Assembly (NCBI RefSeq): GCF_026391055.1
Contig: NZ_JAPLET010000017.1
Location: 186,001-250,000, forward strand
DNA from: Spirosoma sp.
GTDB taxonomy: Bacteria > Bacteroidota > Bacteroidia > Cytophagales > Spirosomataceae
Direction: 5' to 3'
Length of the DNA: 64,000 bases
Part shown: positions 33,172 to 42,969 of the stretch, one piece after another
Position numbering within the stretch: position 1 is the stretch's first letter
Layout: every line of letters starts with the position of its first letter
Translations under genes and position numbers: made by a program
The notes under the pieces: generated by a model
Seen by the model: the letters and a program-made list of their open reading frames with translations, nothing else
Database searches by the model: none
What the model was told of the DNA's origin: nothing

Positions 33172-33185
33172 GTATGCATGCATAC
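33172..33185. promoter_or_regulatory. 14-bp perfect palindrome, candidate operator
   Basis: GTATGCATGCATAC is a perfect palindrome just downstream of the predicted start site and 18 bp before the thiolase ATG. Placement suits a repressor, for example a TetR-type regulator responding to acyl-CoA; the regulator is not in the window. Confidence 0.4.
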
Positions 33186-33203
33186 TAATTTTTCGAGAAT
33201 ATT

Positions 33204-34412
33204 ATGGCAGAAGCATTCATTTATGATGCCGTTCGTACACCCCGTGGCCGGGGGAAAAGCGATGGTTCGCTGCATAGTGTGCAGCCTATACAGCTTCTTA
33301 CCAGCGTCTTGTGCGAACTCCGAGACCGCAACCAACTCGATACCACGCTCGTGGACGATGTGATTATGGGTTGCGTAACGCCCATTGGCGAACAGGGCGC
33401 CGATATTGCCCGCACAGCCGCTCTGGAAGCCGGTTACGACGAATCGGTGGCGGGGGTACAACTCAACCGCTTTTGCTCCTCGGGGCTCGAAGCCATTAAT
33501 ATGGCCGCGGCCTACGTGATGTCGGGGCAGGTCGACGCTATTGTGGCCGGGGGGGTGGAATCAATGTCGCGGGTACCGATGGGCTCCGACGGGGGCGCTA
33601 TCTTCATGAATCCGCAGATTGTGGCCCGGCATAACATTGTCCCTCAGGGCATTTCAGCCGATTTGATCGCGACGAAGTACGGCTACTCCCGCTCGGATGT
33701 AGACACGTTCGCGGCTGAGTCATATCGTCGGGCAGTGGATGCGCAGGCTGATAATCGCTTCTACAAAACCCTTGTTCCGCTGAAAGATGAGATCGGCATG
33801 ACGCTGCTCGACCGCGACGAAGGGGTCCGCCCCGGCACCACCGTTGACAGCCTCAGCAAACTCAAACCCGCTTTCGAAGCGATGGGCCAGATGGGTTTAG
33901 ATGCCCTTGCTCTGCTCAAATACGCCCAATACGACAAAATTAACCACGTTCACCATGCCGGAAACTCCTCTCAAATTGTCGATGGAGCCGCCGGGGTGCT
34001 GGTTGGTAGCCGGGAATTTGGCGAAAAGTCGGGATTGAAACCTCGCGCTCGGATCAAAGCCTTTGCCATTGTCGGTTCAGAACCAACCATTATGCTGACG
34101 GGGCCGGTACCTGCCACGCGCAAAGTGCTAAAACGGGCTGGCATGAGCATTGGAGATATCGATTTGTTCGAAGTAAACGAAGCCTTTGCTGCCGTGCCGT
34201 TGCTCTTCATGGACGAGTTCGGCGTAGATCACAGCAAGCTGAACGTAAATGGAGGAGCTATTGCCCTGGGCCATCCGCTGGGGGCTACGGGTGCTATTAT
34301 TTCCGCCACGTTGATCGATGAGCTGGAACGTTCCGGGAAGCAATTTGGTCTATCGACCCTCTGCATCGGGGGGGGCATGGGCATTGCCACCATTTTTGAA
34401 CGGGTTAATTGA
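33204..34412 (+). CDS. fadA: Acetyl-CoA C-acyltransferase (thiolase)
   Basis: A 402-aa thiolase. The nucleophile C91 (NRFCSSGLE), H357 ([11 protein letters not shown]) and the second cysteine C387 (TLCIGGGMG) are all present, so it should be active. With the fused hydratase/dehydrogenase gene 98 bp downstream it completes the last step of fatty acid beta-oxidation, thiolytic release of acetyl-CoA. The name fadA or fadI is by role; a pure acetoacetyl-CoA thiolase is less likely given the partner. Promoter and palindrome precede it. Confidence 0.92.
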   Translation: MAEAFIYDAVRTPRGRGKSDGSLHSVQPIQLLTSVLCELRDRNQLDTTLVDDVIMGCVTPIGEQGADIARTAALEAGYDESVAGVQLNRFCSSGLEAINMAAAYVMSGQVDAIVAGGVESMSRVPMGSDGGAIFMNPQIVARHNIVPQGISADLIATKYGYSRSDVDTFAAESYRRAVDAQADNRFYKTLVPLKDEIGMTLLDRDEGVRPGTTVDSLSKLKPAFEAMGQMGLDALALLKYAQYDKINHVHHAGNSSQIVDGAAGVLVGSREFGEKSGLKPRARIKAFAIVGSEPTIMLTGPVPATRKVLKRAGMSIGDIDLFEVNEAFAAVPLLFMDEFGVDHSKLNVNGGAIALGHPLGATGAIISATLIDELERSGKQFGLSTLCIGGGMGIATIFERVN

Positions 34413-34510
34413 GTGAAGTAAGTTAATTGGTGTAGTGAGTAAAATATGTTTTAAAAACCACTACACGTACTACACTTACTGTACTTACTACACCTATAAT
34501 TCTAACAAGC
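34413..34510. repeat. Imperfect gtagt/actac-rich palindromic spacer
   Basis: The 98-bp gap between the two beta-oxidation genes is made of repeated words: GTGTAGTGAGT on the left and ACTACAC / ACTTACT units on the right, which form an imperfect hairpin. It may stabilise or separate the transcripts. Confidence 0.45.
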
Positions 34511-36667
34511 ATGATCACCTACACCGTTGACCAGAATATTGCCATCATTTCGTGGGAGATGACCTCCTCTCCCATGAACGTTCTCAACGACGAATCGATC
34601 CCGGAATTTGAAGCGGCTTTGCAACGTGCCTTCGCCGATGAGTCGGTTAAGGGCTTGATTATTACCTCGGCCAAGCCTGAGTTTGTAGCGGGAGCCGACC
34701 TGAAAATGATCCTGCGCGCTAACGATAAACCCCCGGCCGAAATGCTGAAGGTTTCGACGGAGTTGAACCGGGTGTTCCGGAGCATCGAGACCTCAGGAAA
34801 GCCAACAGTTGCCGCCATCAACGGTACGGCGCTGGGGGGCGGTTACGAAATCTGTCTGGCCTGCCATCACCGCGTGGCTCTCAATAATCCAAAAACAGTT
34901 ATTGGCCTGGTTGAAGTAACAATTGGTTTGCTTCCGGGTGCGGGGGGTACTCAGCGACTCCCCCGTATGATTGGTATTCAGACTGCTTTGCCACTTATTC
35001 TGGAAGGCCGGAAAGTGGGCGTTCAGGAAGCCAAAAACCTCGGCATGATCGACGACATTGCCGACACACCCGACGAGATGATGGCCAAAGCCCGCGCCTG
35101 GATCGACGCCAACGGAACGTCTGCCCGAACAAAGCCACTTAAACCTTGGGACGAGATTGATCGGAAGACTGGTAAGATTGTCGGGAAAGATAACTTTAAG
35201 GTGCCGGGCGGCAACGTCCAAAGCCCCGTTGGTGCCCAGACCTTTGCAGCTGGTACGGCGATGCTCATGGATAAGACCAAAGGCAACTACCCCGCCCCAC
35301 TCGAAATTATGTCGTGTGTATACGAAGGCTTGCAGGTTAATATTGACCGGGCACTCATGATCGAGGCACGACACTTTGTAAAGGTGGCGACCTCGAAAGT
35401 GGCGAAGAACCTCATCCAGACGATGTTTCTGGGTATGAATGAAGCCAATAAAGGAGCCAGCCGTCCGAAAGATTATCCCAAAACTGACGTAAAGAAGTTG
35501 GGTATTCTGGGAGCGGGCATGATGGGCGCGGGCATCGCTTATGTATCAGCCCAGGCTGGTATTGAGGTTGTCCTTAAAGACGTATCGGTCGAAGCGGCCG
35601 AAAAAGGCAAAGACTATTCCCGAAGCTTACTTCAGAAAGGCGTTGAACGCGGTAAAGTCGACCCTGCGAACGTAGACGGCGTCCTGAACCTAATCAAACC
35701 CACCGCCGATGTGCAGGAGTTGCAGGGCTGCGACCTCATCATTGAAGCCGTCTTTGAAAACCGGGAGCTAAAAGCGCAGGTAACCCGGGAAGCCGAATCC
35801 ATGCTGGCAGAGAACGGGCTGGGTGTCTTCGGTTCCAACACGTCCACCCTACCCATTAGCGGACTGGCGCAGGCATCGGCCAAGCCTGAGAACTTCATCG
35901 GCATTCACTTCTTCTCGCCCGTCGACAAAATGATGCTCGTGGAAATCATCATGGGTAAACAAACGTCGGATTATGCCCTGACCGTCGCCATCGATTTCGC
36001 GCGCAAGATTCGGAAAACACCAATCGTTGTCAACGATGCCCGCGGCTTTTACACTTCCCGCTGTTTCAGTACGTATTCATCGGAAGGAATGGAATTACTA
36101 AAAGAGGGCGTTAACCCCATTCTGATCGAGAATGCCGGGAAAGACGCCGGAATGCCCGTTGGGCCACTCGCCGTAACGGACGAAGTGGCGCTGGACCTGG
36201 TCTATAAAATTGCCGGACAGGGAATCAAAGACGGTGCCGTTCGCGAAGACGACACCAGTTACCAAGTTGCAAAGACGTTCGTTGAACTGGGTCGGACCGG
36301 GAAGAAAGCCAAAGCCGGGTTTTACGATTATCAGGATGACCGAAGCAAGAAGTTATGGCCGGGTTTGCAGGACCTGTTTCCACAGGCTGTACAGCAGCCT
36401 ACGCTCGATGAAGTAAAAACGCGTTTGCTCTACCGACAGGCCATCGAAGCCGTCCGCTGCTTCGAAGAAAATGTGGTACGGACAAAGCTGGATGCCGACC
36501 TTGGTTCCATTCTGGCCTGGGGTTTTCCGGCTTATACGGGTGGGGCCGTATCGTTCGTGGATTTCGTGGGTGTCGATACGTTCGTTAAAACGCTGGACCG
36601 CCTGGCCAATCAATATGGTGAACGCTTTCGCCCAACGGCGGCTCTGCGGGAGCGGGCACTCGTATAG
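34511..36667 (+). CDS. fadJ: Fused enoyl-CoA hydratase / 3-hydroxyacyl-CoA dehydrogenase
   Basis: A 718-aa bifunctional enzyme. The crotonase half (about 1-190) shows AAINGTALGGGYE for the oxyanion hole and VEVTIGLLPGAGGTQRLPR with its catalytic glutamates. The NAD-binding domain begins near 330 (GILGAGMMGAGIA) and includes GSNTSTLPIS, GIHFFSPVDKM and the C-terminal dehydrogenase domain (RGFYTSRC). Together with thiolase it forms the beta-oxidation complex. FadJ and FadB cannot be told apart here. Confidence 0.92.
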   Translation: MITYTVDQNIAIISWEMTSSPMNVLNDESIPEFEAALQRAFADESVKGLIITSAKPEFVAGADLKMILRANDKPPAEMLKVSTELNRVFRSIETSGKPTVAAINGTALGGGYEICLACHHRVALNNPKTVIGLVEVTIGLLPGAGGTQRLPRMIGIQTALPLILEGRKVGVQEAKNLGMIDDIADTPDEMMAKARAWIDANGTSARTKPLKPWDEIDRKTGKIVGKDNFKVPGGNVQSPVGAQTFAAGTAMLMDKTKGNYPAPLEIMSCVYEGLQVNIDRALMIEARHFVKVATSKVAKNLIQTMFLGMNEANKGASRPKDYPKTDVKKLGILGAGMMGAGIAYVSAQAGIEVVLKDVSVEAAEKGKDYSRSLLQKGVERGKVDPANVDGVLNLIKPTADVQELQGCDLIIEAVFENRELKAQVTREAESMLAENGLGVFGSNTSTLPISGLAQASAKPENFIGIHFFSPVDKMMLVEIIMGKQTSDYALTVAIDFARKIRKTPIVVNDARGFYTSRCFSTYSSEGMELLKEGVNPILIENAGKDAGMPVGPLAVTDEVALDLVYKIAGQGIKDGAVREDDTSYQVAKTFVELGRTGKKAKAGFYDYQDDRSKKLWPGLQDLFPQAVQQPTLDEVKTRLLYRQAIEAVRCFEENVVRTKLDADLGSILAWGFPAYTGGAVSFVDFVGVDTFVKTLDRLANQYGERFRPTAALRERALV

Positions 36668-36706
36668 CATGAGCTGGCGCGAGTACTCACTCGCGCCAGC
36701 TCATGC
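36667..36706. repeat. Perfect 18-bp inverted repeat between convergent genes
   Basis: Arms 36667-36684 and 36689-36706 are exactly complementary around ACTC. The left arm starts on the last base of the fadJ-like stop codon and the right arm ends one base before the rnhB stop, so the element fills the whole gap. It may serve as a terminator for both genes although no T-run is present. Confidence 0.88.
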
Positions 36707-37282
36707 TTACAGCAGCCGAAAACTCATTCGGTGGTATTTGGTTGGGCCAAACTGCCGGATGGCGGCCCGGTGGACGGGCGTTGGATACCCTACATTCTGC
36801 GCCCATCCGTAAGCCGGAAACTCCAGCCCGAGTTGGGCCATCAGATCATCCCGGTACGTTTTAGCCAGCACCGACGCGGCTGCGATGGACAGATAATGGG
36901 CATCGCCTTTAATGATGCAGGTATGCGGAGTCATTGGATACGGCACAAAGCGGTTACCATCAACCAGCAGATGCTCGGGCTTAACGGTCAGCGCGTCGAC
37001 GGCGCGATGCATGGCCAGAAAACTAGCTTTCAAAATATTGATCCGGTCGATATCCTCGTGCGATACTTCGGCCACTGCCCAGGCGATGGCATCGCGCTCT
37101 ATATCCTGCTTCAGTAGTTCCCGCTGCCGATGCGACAACTGTTTGGAGTCGTTCAGTATGGGATGCGTGTAGTCTTTCGGCAAAATAACCGCAGCCGCCA
37201 CCACCGGACCGGCCAGACACCCCCGGCCGACTTCGTCCAAACCCGCTTCAACAGCATCGGCGTTATAATATGATTTCAGCAT
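36707..37282 (-). CDS. rnhB: Ribonuclease HII
   Basis: A 191-aa enzyme from the ATG at 37282 that removes RNA from RNA-DNA hybrids and single ribonucleotides. The acidic site includes D16/E17 ([14 protein letters not shown]) and D108 (LLVDGN), with NDSKQLS in the usual place near 44-50. A TTG at 37321 in the same frame would overlap the preceding VWA gene and adds residues unlike the family, so it was not used. It is the last gene in a run of four on this strand but functionally unrelated to them. Confidence 0.93.
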   Translation of the reverse strand: MLKSYYNADAVEAGLDEVGRGCLAGPVVAAAVILPKDYTHPILNDSKQLSHRQRELLKQDIERDAIAWAVAEVSHEDIDRINILKASFLAMHRAVDALTVKPEHLLVDGNRFVPYPMTPHTCIIKGDAHYLSIAAASVLAKTYRDDLMAQLGLEFPAYGWAQNVGYPTPVHRAAIRQFGPTKYHRMSFRLL

Positions 37283-37298
37283 AATAAGTGGTACACGG

Positions 37299-38378
37299 TC
37301 AATCTTCCAGCACGTTACCAAAAATTGTATTTTTCAATAGCAAAGCGCCCAGCAAAAACGTGATTCCCCAATACATATAAATCCGGTAATAATCCTGAAT
37401 ATCTTCATACACCCGAACGCGAACCGGGGCTTTTTCAAGCTGGCTTATCTGCGCAAAAACCGTTTTTAACCGGCCACTATCTACCGCCCGGAAAAAGCTC
37501 CCCTTGCCTATCGTAGCTATTTTTTTCAAAACACCTTCATCAACCGTAGACGCTTCGGATGCTGATGCTACCGGTCGACCAACAGCTATAGTATACACTT
37601 TGATGTTAAATGCCTTCGCCAGACTTGCGGCCGTAATTGGGTCCAGATTACCCGCCGTATTGTCGCCATCGCTCAATAAAATAATCACTTTGCTTCGCTC
37701 TGACTTCCATTGTTCGGTTTCTGCCTGAGTTGTGTCTGAGGGGGAAGCCGGGCGGTCGCGCATGCGGTTAATGCACCGGGCCAGTGCATCACCAATGGCC
37801 GTTCCGGATGTACGGATCATGCGATCGTTGAGGTCGTTGAGGTATTGGTTCAGCAGGTTATAATCCGTTGTAAGCGGGCACAACGAAAACGCTTCGCCCG
37901 CAAAAATAACCAGACCGATGCGGTCGTTCCGGCGGCCCTTGACAAAAGCCTGCGCTACCCGACGGGCGGCAGCCAACCGGGTAGGGAGAATATCCGATTC
38001 GCTCATGGAAACCGATACGTCCATTGCCAGCATAATGTCAATACCTTCTGACTGCTCCTCCCGCAGCTCCCGGATAATCTGTGGACGCGCCAACGCAATG
38101 AGCAGGCAGGCCGTACCCAGAAACATACTCAATGGCAGCAGATACCGGCCCAAACTCAGCAAAGACTGCACCGATTGCAGCCCCATCCACGACCCCGGCT
38201 CGGCAGAAATCTGACCTAGGGACATCTTCAGCCGTTGCCGCGATTTTCTGGATAAATAGTAACGTATGGCAATCAGCAGCAACACAGTGGGAATCAGCCA
38301 GAGCGCCAGCGGGTGTGCCAGTTTGAACTGCTGCCATTGCGATGGGCTGAACCAATGCAGGGAATACCAGGGTTTCAT
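37299..38378 (-). CDS. VWA-domain membrane protein (BatA/BatB-like)
   Basis: A 359-aa inner-membrane protein with two N-terminal hydrophobic segments, a von Willebrand A domain and a C-terminal membrane helix ([14 protein letters not shown]). The metal-ion site is intact: MDVSVSMS (DxSxS, near 118), a [10 protein letters not shown] threonine and the SDGDNTAG aspartate. Bat proteins are linked to envelope stress or aerotolerance and travel with MoxR ATPases; no MoxR gene is within view. It follows the DUF58 and BatD-like genes with a 4-bp gap to the latter. Confidence 0.85.
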   Translation of the reverse strand: MKPWYSLHWFSPSQWQQFKLAHPLALWLIPTVLLLIAIRYYLSRKSRQRLKMSLGQISAEPGSWMGLQSVQSLLSLGRYLLPLSMFLGTACLLIALARPQIIRELREEQSEGIDIMLAMDVSVSMSESDILPTRLAAARRVAQAFVKGRRNDRIGLVIFAGEAFSLCPLTTDYNLLNQYLNDLNDRMIRTSGTAIGDALARCINRMRDRPASPSDTTQAETEQWKSERSKVIILLSDGDNTAGNLDPITAASLAKAFNIKVYTIAVGRPVASASEASTVDEGVLKKIATIGKGSFFRAVDSGRLKTVFAQISQLEKAPVRVRVYEDIQDYYRIYMYWGITFLLGALLLKNTIFGNVLED

Positions 38379-38382
38379 ACGG

Positions 38383-39378
38383 TCAGGAAGAAGAGGCTGA
38401 TTCAGACGATGTAGCCGAATTATTGTTTTCCTCGTTCGGGTTAGCAGTCTGGCTCAGAGCCGTGCGGCTGCGAATGTACATCTGCGTGGCCACATCGCTC
38501 AACACGAGCAGTGCCGACTGCGACTGCGCCGTAAAGGTGCCTCCGTAAATCATCTGGTCGGCATCCCGTAATGCATTCGCTACGCGTTCGTCGTGAAAGC
38601 GATCGGCCAATTCAGATGTTGTTAATGAGCTATACGGCTGAGGGTCCAGTTGTTCCAGATACAGTTTCCACATTACAACGGCCTGATTCGCTATGTCGGC
38701 CGCCGTTAGCGGACTTATTCGCTCATTTAACCGCGTGTACTCCCGTAAAAACCGTACATGTCGTCTGTTCAGTACATACAGCCGCCACTGTTGCCGGGCC
38801 AGCCGCCCAAACATCAAATATAAGGCCCCAAGAACCAGACTAACACCCAGGAAGCCGATGAGCAATGCCCCGTAATTGAACTGCTGCTGGAGCGGAGCCA
38901 ATGTGGTTTCGGTAGCCAGTGTGAGCGAACGGGGGGCTAGTGAATCGGGTAAAGATCGCGCCAGTTTCGATCGCAGGAAAACCGTATCGGTCAGCGTCCA
39001 CTGCGCCGTACAGTCTACCGCATTGATCGTGCGCACCGGCACCCGTAGCAGTTGTACCGAATCTGTTTCGAAGGATACCAGCGTGTACACGGCACTGTCG
39101 CGGCTAACGGCCCTGGTGCCATCGCCATTTGTCTGTGTAGCAAAAACAGCTACTTTCTGGACCCGGTACGGTGCAAATGAATGGGCCGTATCGGGAAACA
39201 ACACATCGACCGTTGGGGCATGATGATACGTCAGCGAATACCGAAACGGTCGGCCAATTTCAATGCTATCGGTCAGGAAGTAGCCCGTTGGCGGAAACTG
39301 CCGGGGGGGCATCTGCCCCCGGACCGGGCCGATAAGCAACCAGAAACCAAGAAAGAGGGGCAGGATCGCTTGTTTCAT
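38383..39378 (-). CDS. Membrane protein of the Bat/MoxR operon
   Basis: A 331-aa protein from the ATG at 39378, which overlaps the TGA of the DUF58 gene as ATGA. It has a signal peptide (LPLFLGFWLLIGPVRGQ), a beta-rich periplasmic part, one membrane helix near 175-195 (LLIGFLGVSLVLGALYLMF), a helical cytoplasmic part (DUF4381-like layout) and a serine-rich end. The family is weakly defined; the role is inferred from its place between DUF58 and VWA genes. Confidence 0.7.
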   Translation of the reverse strand: MKQAILPLFLGFWLLIGPVRGQMPPRQFPPTGYFLTDSIEIGRPFRYSLTYHHAPTVDVLFPDTAHSFAPYRVQKVAVFATQTNGDGTRAVSRDSAVYTLVSFETDSVQLLRVPVRTINAVDCTAQWTLTDTVFLRSKLARSLPDSLAPRSLTLATETTLAPLQQQFNYGALLIGFLGVSLVLGALYLMFGRLARQQWRLYVLNRRHVRFLREYTRLNERISPLTAADIANQAVVMWKLYLEQLDPQPYSSLTTSELADRFHDERVANALRDADQMIYGGTFTAQSQSALLVLSDVATQMYIRSRTALSQTANPNEENNNSATSSESASSS

Positions 39379-40241
39379 CAATATTTTCTGACCCTGAACA
39401 GTTCAACAAGTTTCGGGACAAAATCTTCCTGCGAATCGAGCGCGAGGTAGTTGGCATTGTACTGCTTACAAAGCTGCTCCAGCCGTACCTGATTCTGTCG
39501 GAAGGTATTATATAAGCCACTTCGAAACGAAACGGACGACGTATTAACCCACACTGTTCGTCCGGTTTCGGTATCATGGACCGGGATGATGCCCAGCCGG
39601 GGAAGCTTCACCTCCCGCTGGTCGTACAGGTGTATGACCACCAGGTCATGCTTCTTTGCCAGCGCTTTGAGGTTGTGTTCGTAACGGAGGTCGATAAAAT
39701 CTGACAACAAAATCACAACGCTCCGGCGTTTGAGGGCGTTGAGGGTAAACAGCAGCGCATCGGCAATACTGGTCCGGGTCGACTCGGGCTGAAGCTTGAA
39801 CAGGCTCATAATAAGCTGGTAACCCGTTTTCAGCCCATTTCCCGGCTTGATATATTTCTCTTTCTGGTCCGAAAAGCAATACATACCTACGTGGCTAGCT
39901 TCGCGAATGGCCGACAGGGCAAGTACCCCACACACTTCTTTTGTGGTATCCAGTTTATTACGCTGCCGGGGACCAACCTCTTGCGAAGCACTCACATCGA
40001 CAACGAAGAAAACGGTCTGGTCTTTTTCTTCCCGAAAAACTTTAACGAACGTACCGTGGCCCTTCGACGACACGTTCCAGTCGATTGCCCGTACATCATC
40101 GCCATACTGATAGGTACGCAAGTCACTGAATTCCAGACCTGTTCCTTTAAAGATGGACCGAAAGCTACCACGCATCTGCGAGTTCACCGCCTTGCGAATG
40201 CGAATATCGAAATTACGGAGCCGGGCCAAGAACTCGTCCAT
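39378..40241 (-). CDS. DUF58 domain-containing protein
   Basis: A 287-aa soluble protein of the DUF58 family that accompanies MoxR ATPases and Bat proteins. The signature GTGLEFSDLRTYQYGDDVRAIDWN lies in residues 31-55 as two blocks, followed by a VWA-like core with VVDVSASQ and ALLFTLNALKRRS. It is the first gene of the three-gene Bat unit and is divergent from the DUF4296 lipoprotein gene. A MoxR gene is expected nearby in related genomes but is absent here. Confidence 0.88.
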   Translation of the reverse strand: MDEFLARLRNFDIRIRKAVNSQMRGSFRSIFKGTGLEFSDLRTYQYGDDVRAIDWNVSSKGHGTFVKVFREEKDQTVFFVVDVSASQEVGPRQRNKLDTTKEVCGVLALSAIREASHVGMYCFSDQKEKYIKPGNGLKTGYQLIMSLFKLQPESTRTSIADALLFTLNALKRRSVVILLSDFIDLRYEHNLKALAKKHDLVVIHLYDQREVKLPRLGIIPVHDTETGRTVWVNTSSVSFRSGLYNTFRQNQVRLEQLCKQYNANYLALDSQEDFVPKLVELFRVRKY

Positions 40242-40267
40242 ATAAACAGGCGTTATATTTTTTTAAC

Positions 40268-40301
40268 AGGCAATCCCGAACTTTGCCACGGGGGATTGCC
40301 T
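40268..40301. promoter_or_regulatory. 10-bp inverted repeat in a divergent promoter region
   Basis: AGGCAATCCC (40268-40277) and GGGATTGCCT (40292-40301) are perfect complements around 14 nt. It sits in the 83-bp gap between the DUF58 gene and the DUF4296 lipoprotein gene, read in opposite directions, so it could be a shared operator or a leader hairpin. Confidence 0.4.
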
Positions 40302-40324
40302 TACAAAGCTACCCATTTAAGCGT

Positions 40325-40699
40325 ATGCTTCGAAACCAATATCAACGGCATCTGTGGAGTATGCTGTTAAGCGGCTGGCTGATTGCGGCCTGCACTGCTC
40401 CCGAAAATAAGCCCCCCGAAAACTTGCTGACTCAGGAGCAGATGGCCAGTATTCTGATCGATGTGCACTTGGCCGAGGCCAAAATCAGCCGCATCAATCT
40501 GCACTCCACTGATTCAGCAAACATTGTTTATAAACACTTGGAAAACGCCATTTTCCGAAAAAACGGCGTCGATACAGCCACCTATCGCAAAAGCTACATC
40601 TTTTACTCATCGCACCCCGCCGATATGGAAGCCATTTATCAGCGGGTTACCGAAGAACTGAAGAAAAAAGTCGACGCACATTCCCCGAAAACCTCATGA
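40325..40699 (+). CDS. DUF4296 domain lipoprotein
   Basis: A 124-aa lipoprotein from the ATG at 40325: hydrophobic signal and lipobox LIAAC, then the DUF4296 pattern (LLTQEQMASILIDVHLAEA, FRKNGVDTATYRKSYIFYS). This family is specific to Bacteroidota and of unknown function. The stop overlaps the ATG of the protoporphyrinogen oxidase gene by 4 bp, indicating translational coupling. Confidence 0.88.
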   Translation: MLRNQYQRHLWSMLLSGWLIAACTAPENKPPENLLTQEQMASILIDVHLAEAKISRINLHSTDSANIVYKHLENAIFRKNGVDTATYRKSYIFYSSHPADMEAIYQRVTEELKKKVDAHSPKTS

Positions 40700-42060
40700 C
40701 AATTGGCATTATCGGTGCAGGCATATCGGGGTTGACACTGGCTTACGAATTGCAACGGCGAGGTATTGGGTATCACCTCTGGGAAGCATCCGGTCAGGCA
40801 GGGGGCTACATCCGGTCGCAGCGGGACTGGCCCGACGGCCCCTCCGGGCGTAACTACCTGCGTGAACTTGGCCCAAACTCGCTCCTTGGCGACGCCGAAT
40901 TACTGAATTGGCTCGATGAACTGGGCCTGACGCCCGAGCTTACTTTTAGCCAGCCGGTCAGTAAGGCCCGGTTTATTTTTCGCGACGGAAAATACCGGCA
41001 ACTGCCCTCAGGACCGCCTTCGCTGCTGTTCGGCAGTTTTTTTAGCTGGAAGACCAAGCTTGCCATTTTCCGCGAACGGAACAACAAAACGGTATCGTCT
41101 CCCGGCGAAACGCTGGGCCAGTTTTTCAGACGCCGTTTTTCCAGCGAAATAGTCGATTACGCCCTGGGGCCGTTTGTAGCGGGCATTTACGCTGGTGACC
41201 CGGAACAGTTGCTGGTTTCCGAAACGTTTCCTAGCCTGCTTCAGTACGAAAAAGAATATGGGTCGGTGCTGCGTGGGCTGATCAAGAGCCAGTCGGCTGG
41301 CGGGTCAGCTATTGGTCGTCGGCAATCGTTCAGCTTCCGCGAAGGGATGCAGATGCTGCCCGACGCGCTGGCCGCCAAACTGACTAACCTCTCGCTCAAT
41401 GAGGCCGTCAGCCGCATCAGTCCCACACCAAACGGCTGGCAGGTTGAAACAAAAACCGGCACCACCACGGTCGACAAACTGGTGCTCGCGGTCGGCACCG
41501 ATGCAGCCGCCCGGTTGGTAAACCAACGCTACCCCAATCTGGCCCGCACGCTTCAGGCTATCACCTACCCACCCATGACGGCCGTGCATTCGGCCTACAA
41601 ACGTGCCGATGTGCGGCATCCACTCAATGGTTTTGGGGGGCTGAATCCGGCCGTTGAAGGTCGCTTTGCCGCCGGACACATCTGGAGCAGTTCGATTTTC
41701 ACGGACCGCTGTCCGGACGATGAAGTTCTTTTCACCACGTTTGTGGGTGGGCAAACCGGCGCACACAACACCCAGCACCCGGACAGCGTACTGGCCGATA
41801 ACGTTCACAAAGAGTTGGTTGATGGGTTTGGCATTTCGGCGTCTACACCGGTTTATCAATCCGTTTTCCGGTGGGCGCGGGCTATTCCACAATACGATGC
41901 CACGATTGCATCAATAAAAGAACCGGTGAGAGCTGCCGAAGCGGATCAACTGTTTATTTGCGCCAACTGGTACGGGGGAGTTTCCCTTTCCGACTGCATC
42001 GGCAAAGCCCGAAAAATGGCTAACGAACTAGCTGCTAAGCAAGATATTAAGAATTTTTAA
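40696..42060 (+). CDS. hemG: Protoporphyrinogen oxidase (HemY type)
   Basis: A 454-aa FAD enzyme that oxidises protoporphyrinogen IX to protoporphyrin IX in haem synthesis. The FAD motif GIIGAGISGLTLAYEL (residues 3-18) and LWEASGQAGGYIRS are followed by FVAGIYAGDPEQL, a PPO hallmark, and the C-terminal YGGVSLSDCIGKAR. The length fits the oxygen-dependent HemY/HemG family of Bacteroidota. It overlaps the upstream lipoprotein gene. Confidence 0.9.
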   Translation: MTIGIIGAGISGLTLAYELQRRGIGYHLWEASGQAGGYIRSQRDWPDGPSGRNYLRELGPNSLLGDAELLNWLDELGLTPELTFSQPVSKARFIFRDGKYRQLPSGPPSLLFGSFFSWKTKLAIFRERNNKTVSSPGETLGQFFRRRFSSEIVDYALGPFVAGIYAGDPEQLLVSETFPSLLQYEKEYGSVLRGLIKSQSAGGSAIGRRQSFSFREGMQMLPDALAAKLTNLSLNEAVSRISPTPNGWQVETKTGTTTVDKLVLAVGTDAAARLVNQRYPNLARTLQAITYPPMTAVHSAYKRADVRHPLNGFGGLNPAVEGRFAAGHIWSSSIFTDRCPDDEVLFTTFVGGQTGAHNTQHPDSVLADNVHKELVDGFGISASTPVYQSVFRWARAIPQYDATIASIKEPVRAAEADQLFICANWYGGVSLSDCIGKARKMANELAAKQDIKNF

Positions 42061-42132
42061 TGATTTTATTAGACAAATTTGGAGTACTTTGCTGTTATAG
42101 AAGTATCTCCTTATTAACCCACTCAATAGCCC

Positions 42133-42948
42133 GTGAAAGAGCGCTTAGTCGTTATTCCAACCTATAATGAAATTGAGAATATTGAAGCAATAATCCGCAA
42201 GGTGCTCAGTCTGCCGGAACCCTTCGATATCCTCATCGTAGACGATGGCTCCCCCGACGGTACGGCCCAGCGTGTCCGTGACTTACAGGAGGAAATTACG
42301 TCTACGGATGTCTCGTTGCGTGGTTCGACGGCGCGTCTTCACCTGCTCGAACGGCGGGGTAAACTTGGGTTGGGCACAGCCTATATTGATGGGTTTAAGT
42401 GGGCCCTGTCGCGCGGGTACCAGTACCTGTTCGAGATGGACGCCGATTTTTCGCACAATCCCGACGACTTGATCAAACTCTACCATGCCTGCGCTGATGA
42501 TAGTCCCGAGCGGGCCGATGTGGCCGTTGGATCCCGATATATTCGGGGGGTTAACGTAGTCAACTGGCCCATGGGCCGGGTGCTGATGTCTTACTTTGCG
42601 GGGGTTTATGTGCGGTTTGTCACGGGTATGTCGATTATGGACCCAACTGCTGGATTTGTTTGCTATCGGGCCGATGTATTGGAAGTTATCCTTCATAACC
42701 CCATTAAATTTGTGGGATATGCGTTCCAGATCGAGATGAAGTTTACCTGCTGGAAATACGGTTTTCGCATCCGGGAGGTACCCATTATTTTCACAGATCG
42801 AACACGGGGCGTTTCAAAAATGTCCTCCAAAATCTTCAAAGAGGCCGTTTTCGGCGTATTACAGATGAAGATCAGCAGTTTTTTCCGCCACTACATCCCC
42901 CGCCGGGAAGCCCCCAAACGGGTAGAAGAGCCGGTTAATGCTGTCTGA
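42133..42948 (+). CDS. Polyprenol monophosphomannose synthase-like glycosyltransferase (GT2)
   Basis: A 271-aa GT2 enzyme of the dolichol-phosphate mannose synthase type. GT-A motifs are present: VVIPTYNEIENIE, IVDDGSPDGT (nucleotide and metal site), GLGTAYIDGFKWAL, EMDADFSHNPDDL and GSRYIRG. It lacks C-terminal membrane helices, like the soluble DPM1 form. It likely loads a sugar from a nucleotide donor onto a polyprenyl phosphate for later GT-C transferases. Starts with GTG at 42133. Confidence 0.88.
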   Translation: MKERLVVIPTYNEIENIEAIIRKVLSLPEPFDILIVDDGSPDGTAQRVRDLQEEITSTDVSLRGSTARLHLLERRGKLGLGTAYIDGFKWALSRGYQYLFEMDADFSHNPDDLIKLYHACADDSPERADVAVGSRYIRGVNVVNWPMGRVLMSYFAGVYVRFVTGMSIMDPTAGFVCYRADVLEVILHNPIKFVGYAFQIEMKFTCWKYGFRIREVPIIFTDRTRGVSKMSSKIFKEAVFGVLQMKISSFFRHYIPRREAPKRVEEPVNAV

Positions 42949-42969
42949 TGCAAAGGGAATAAGCCGATG

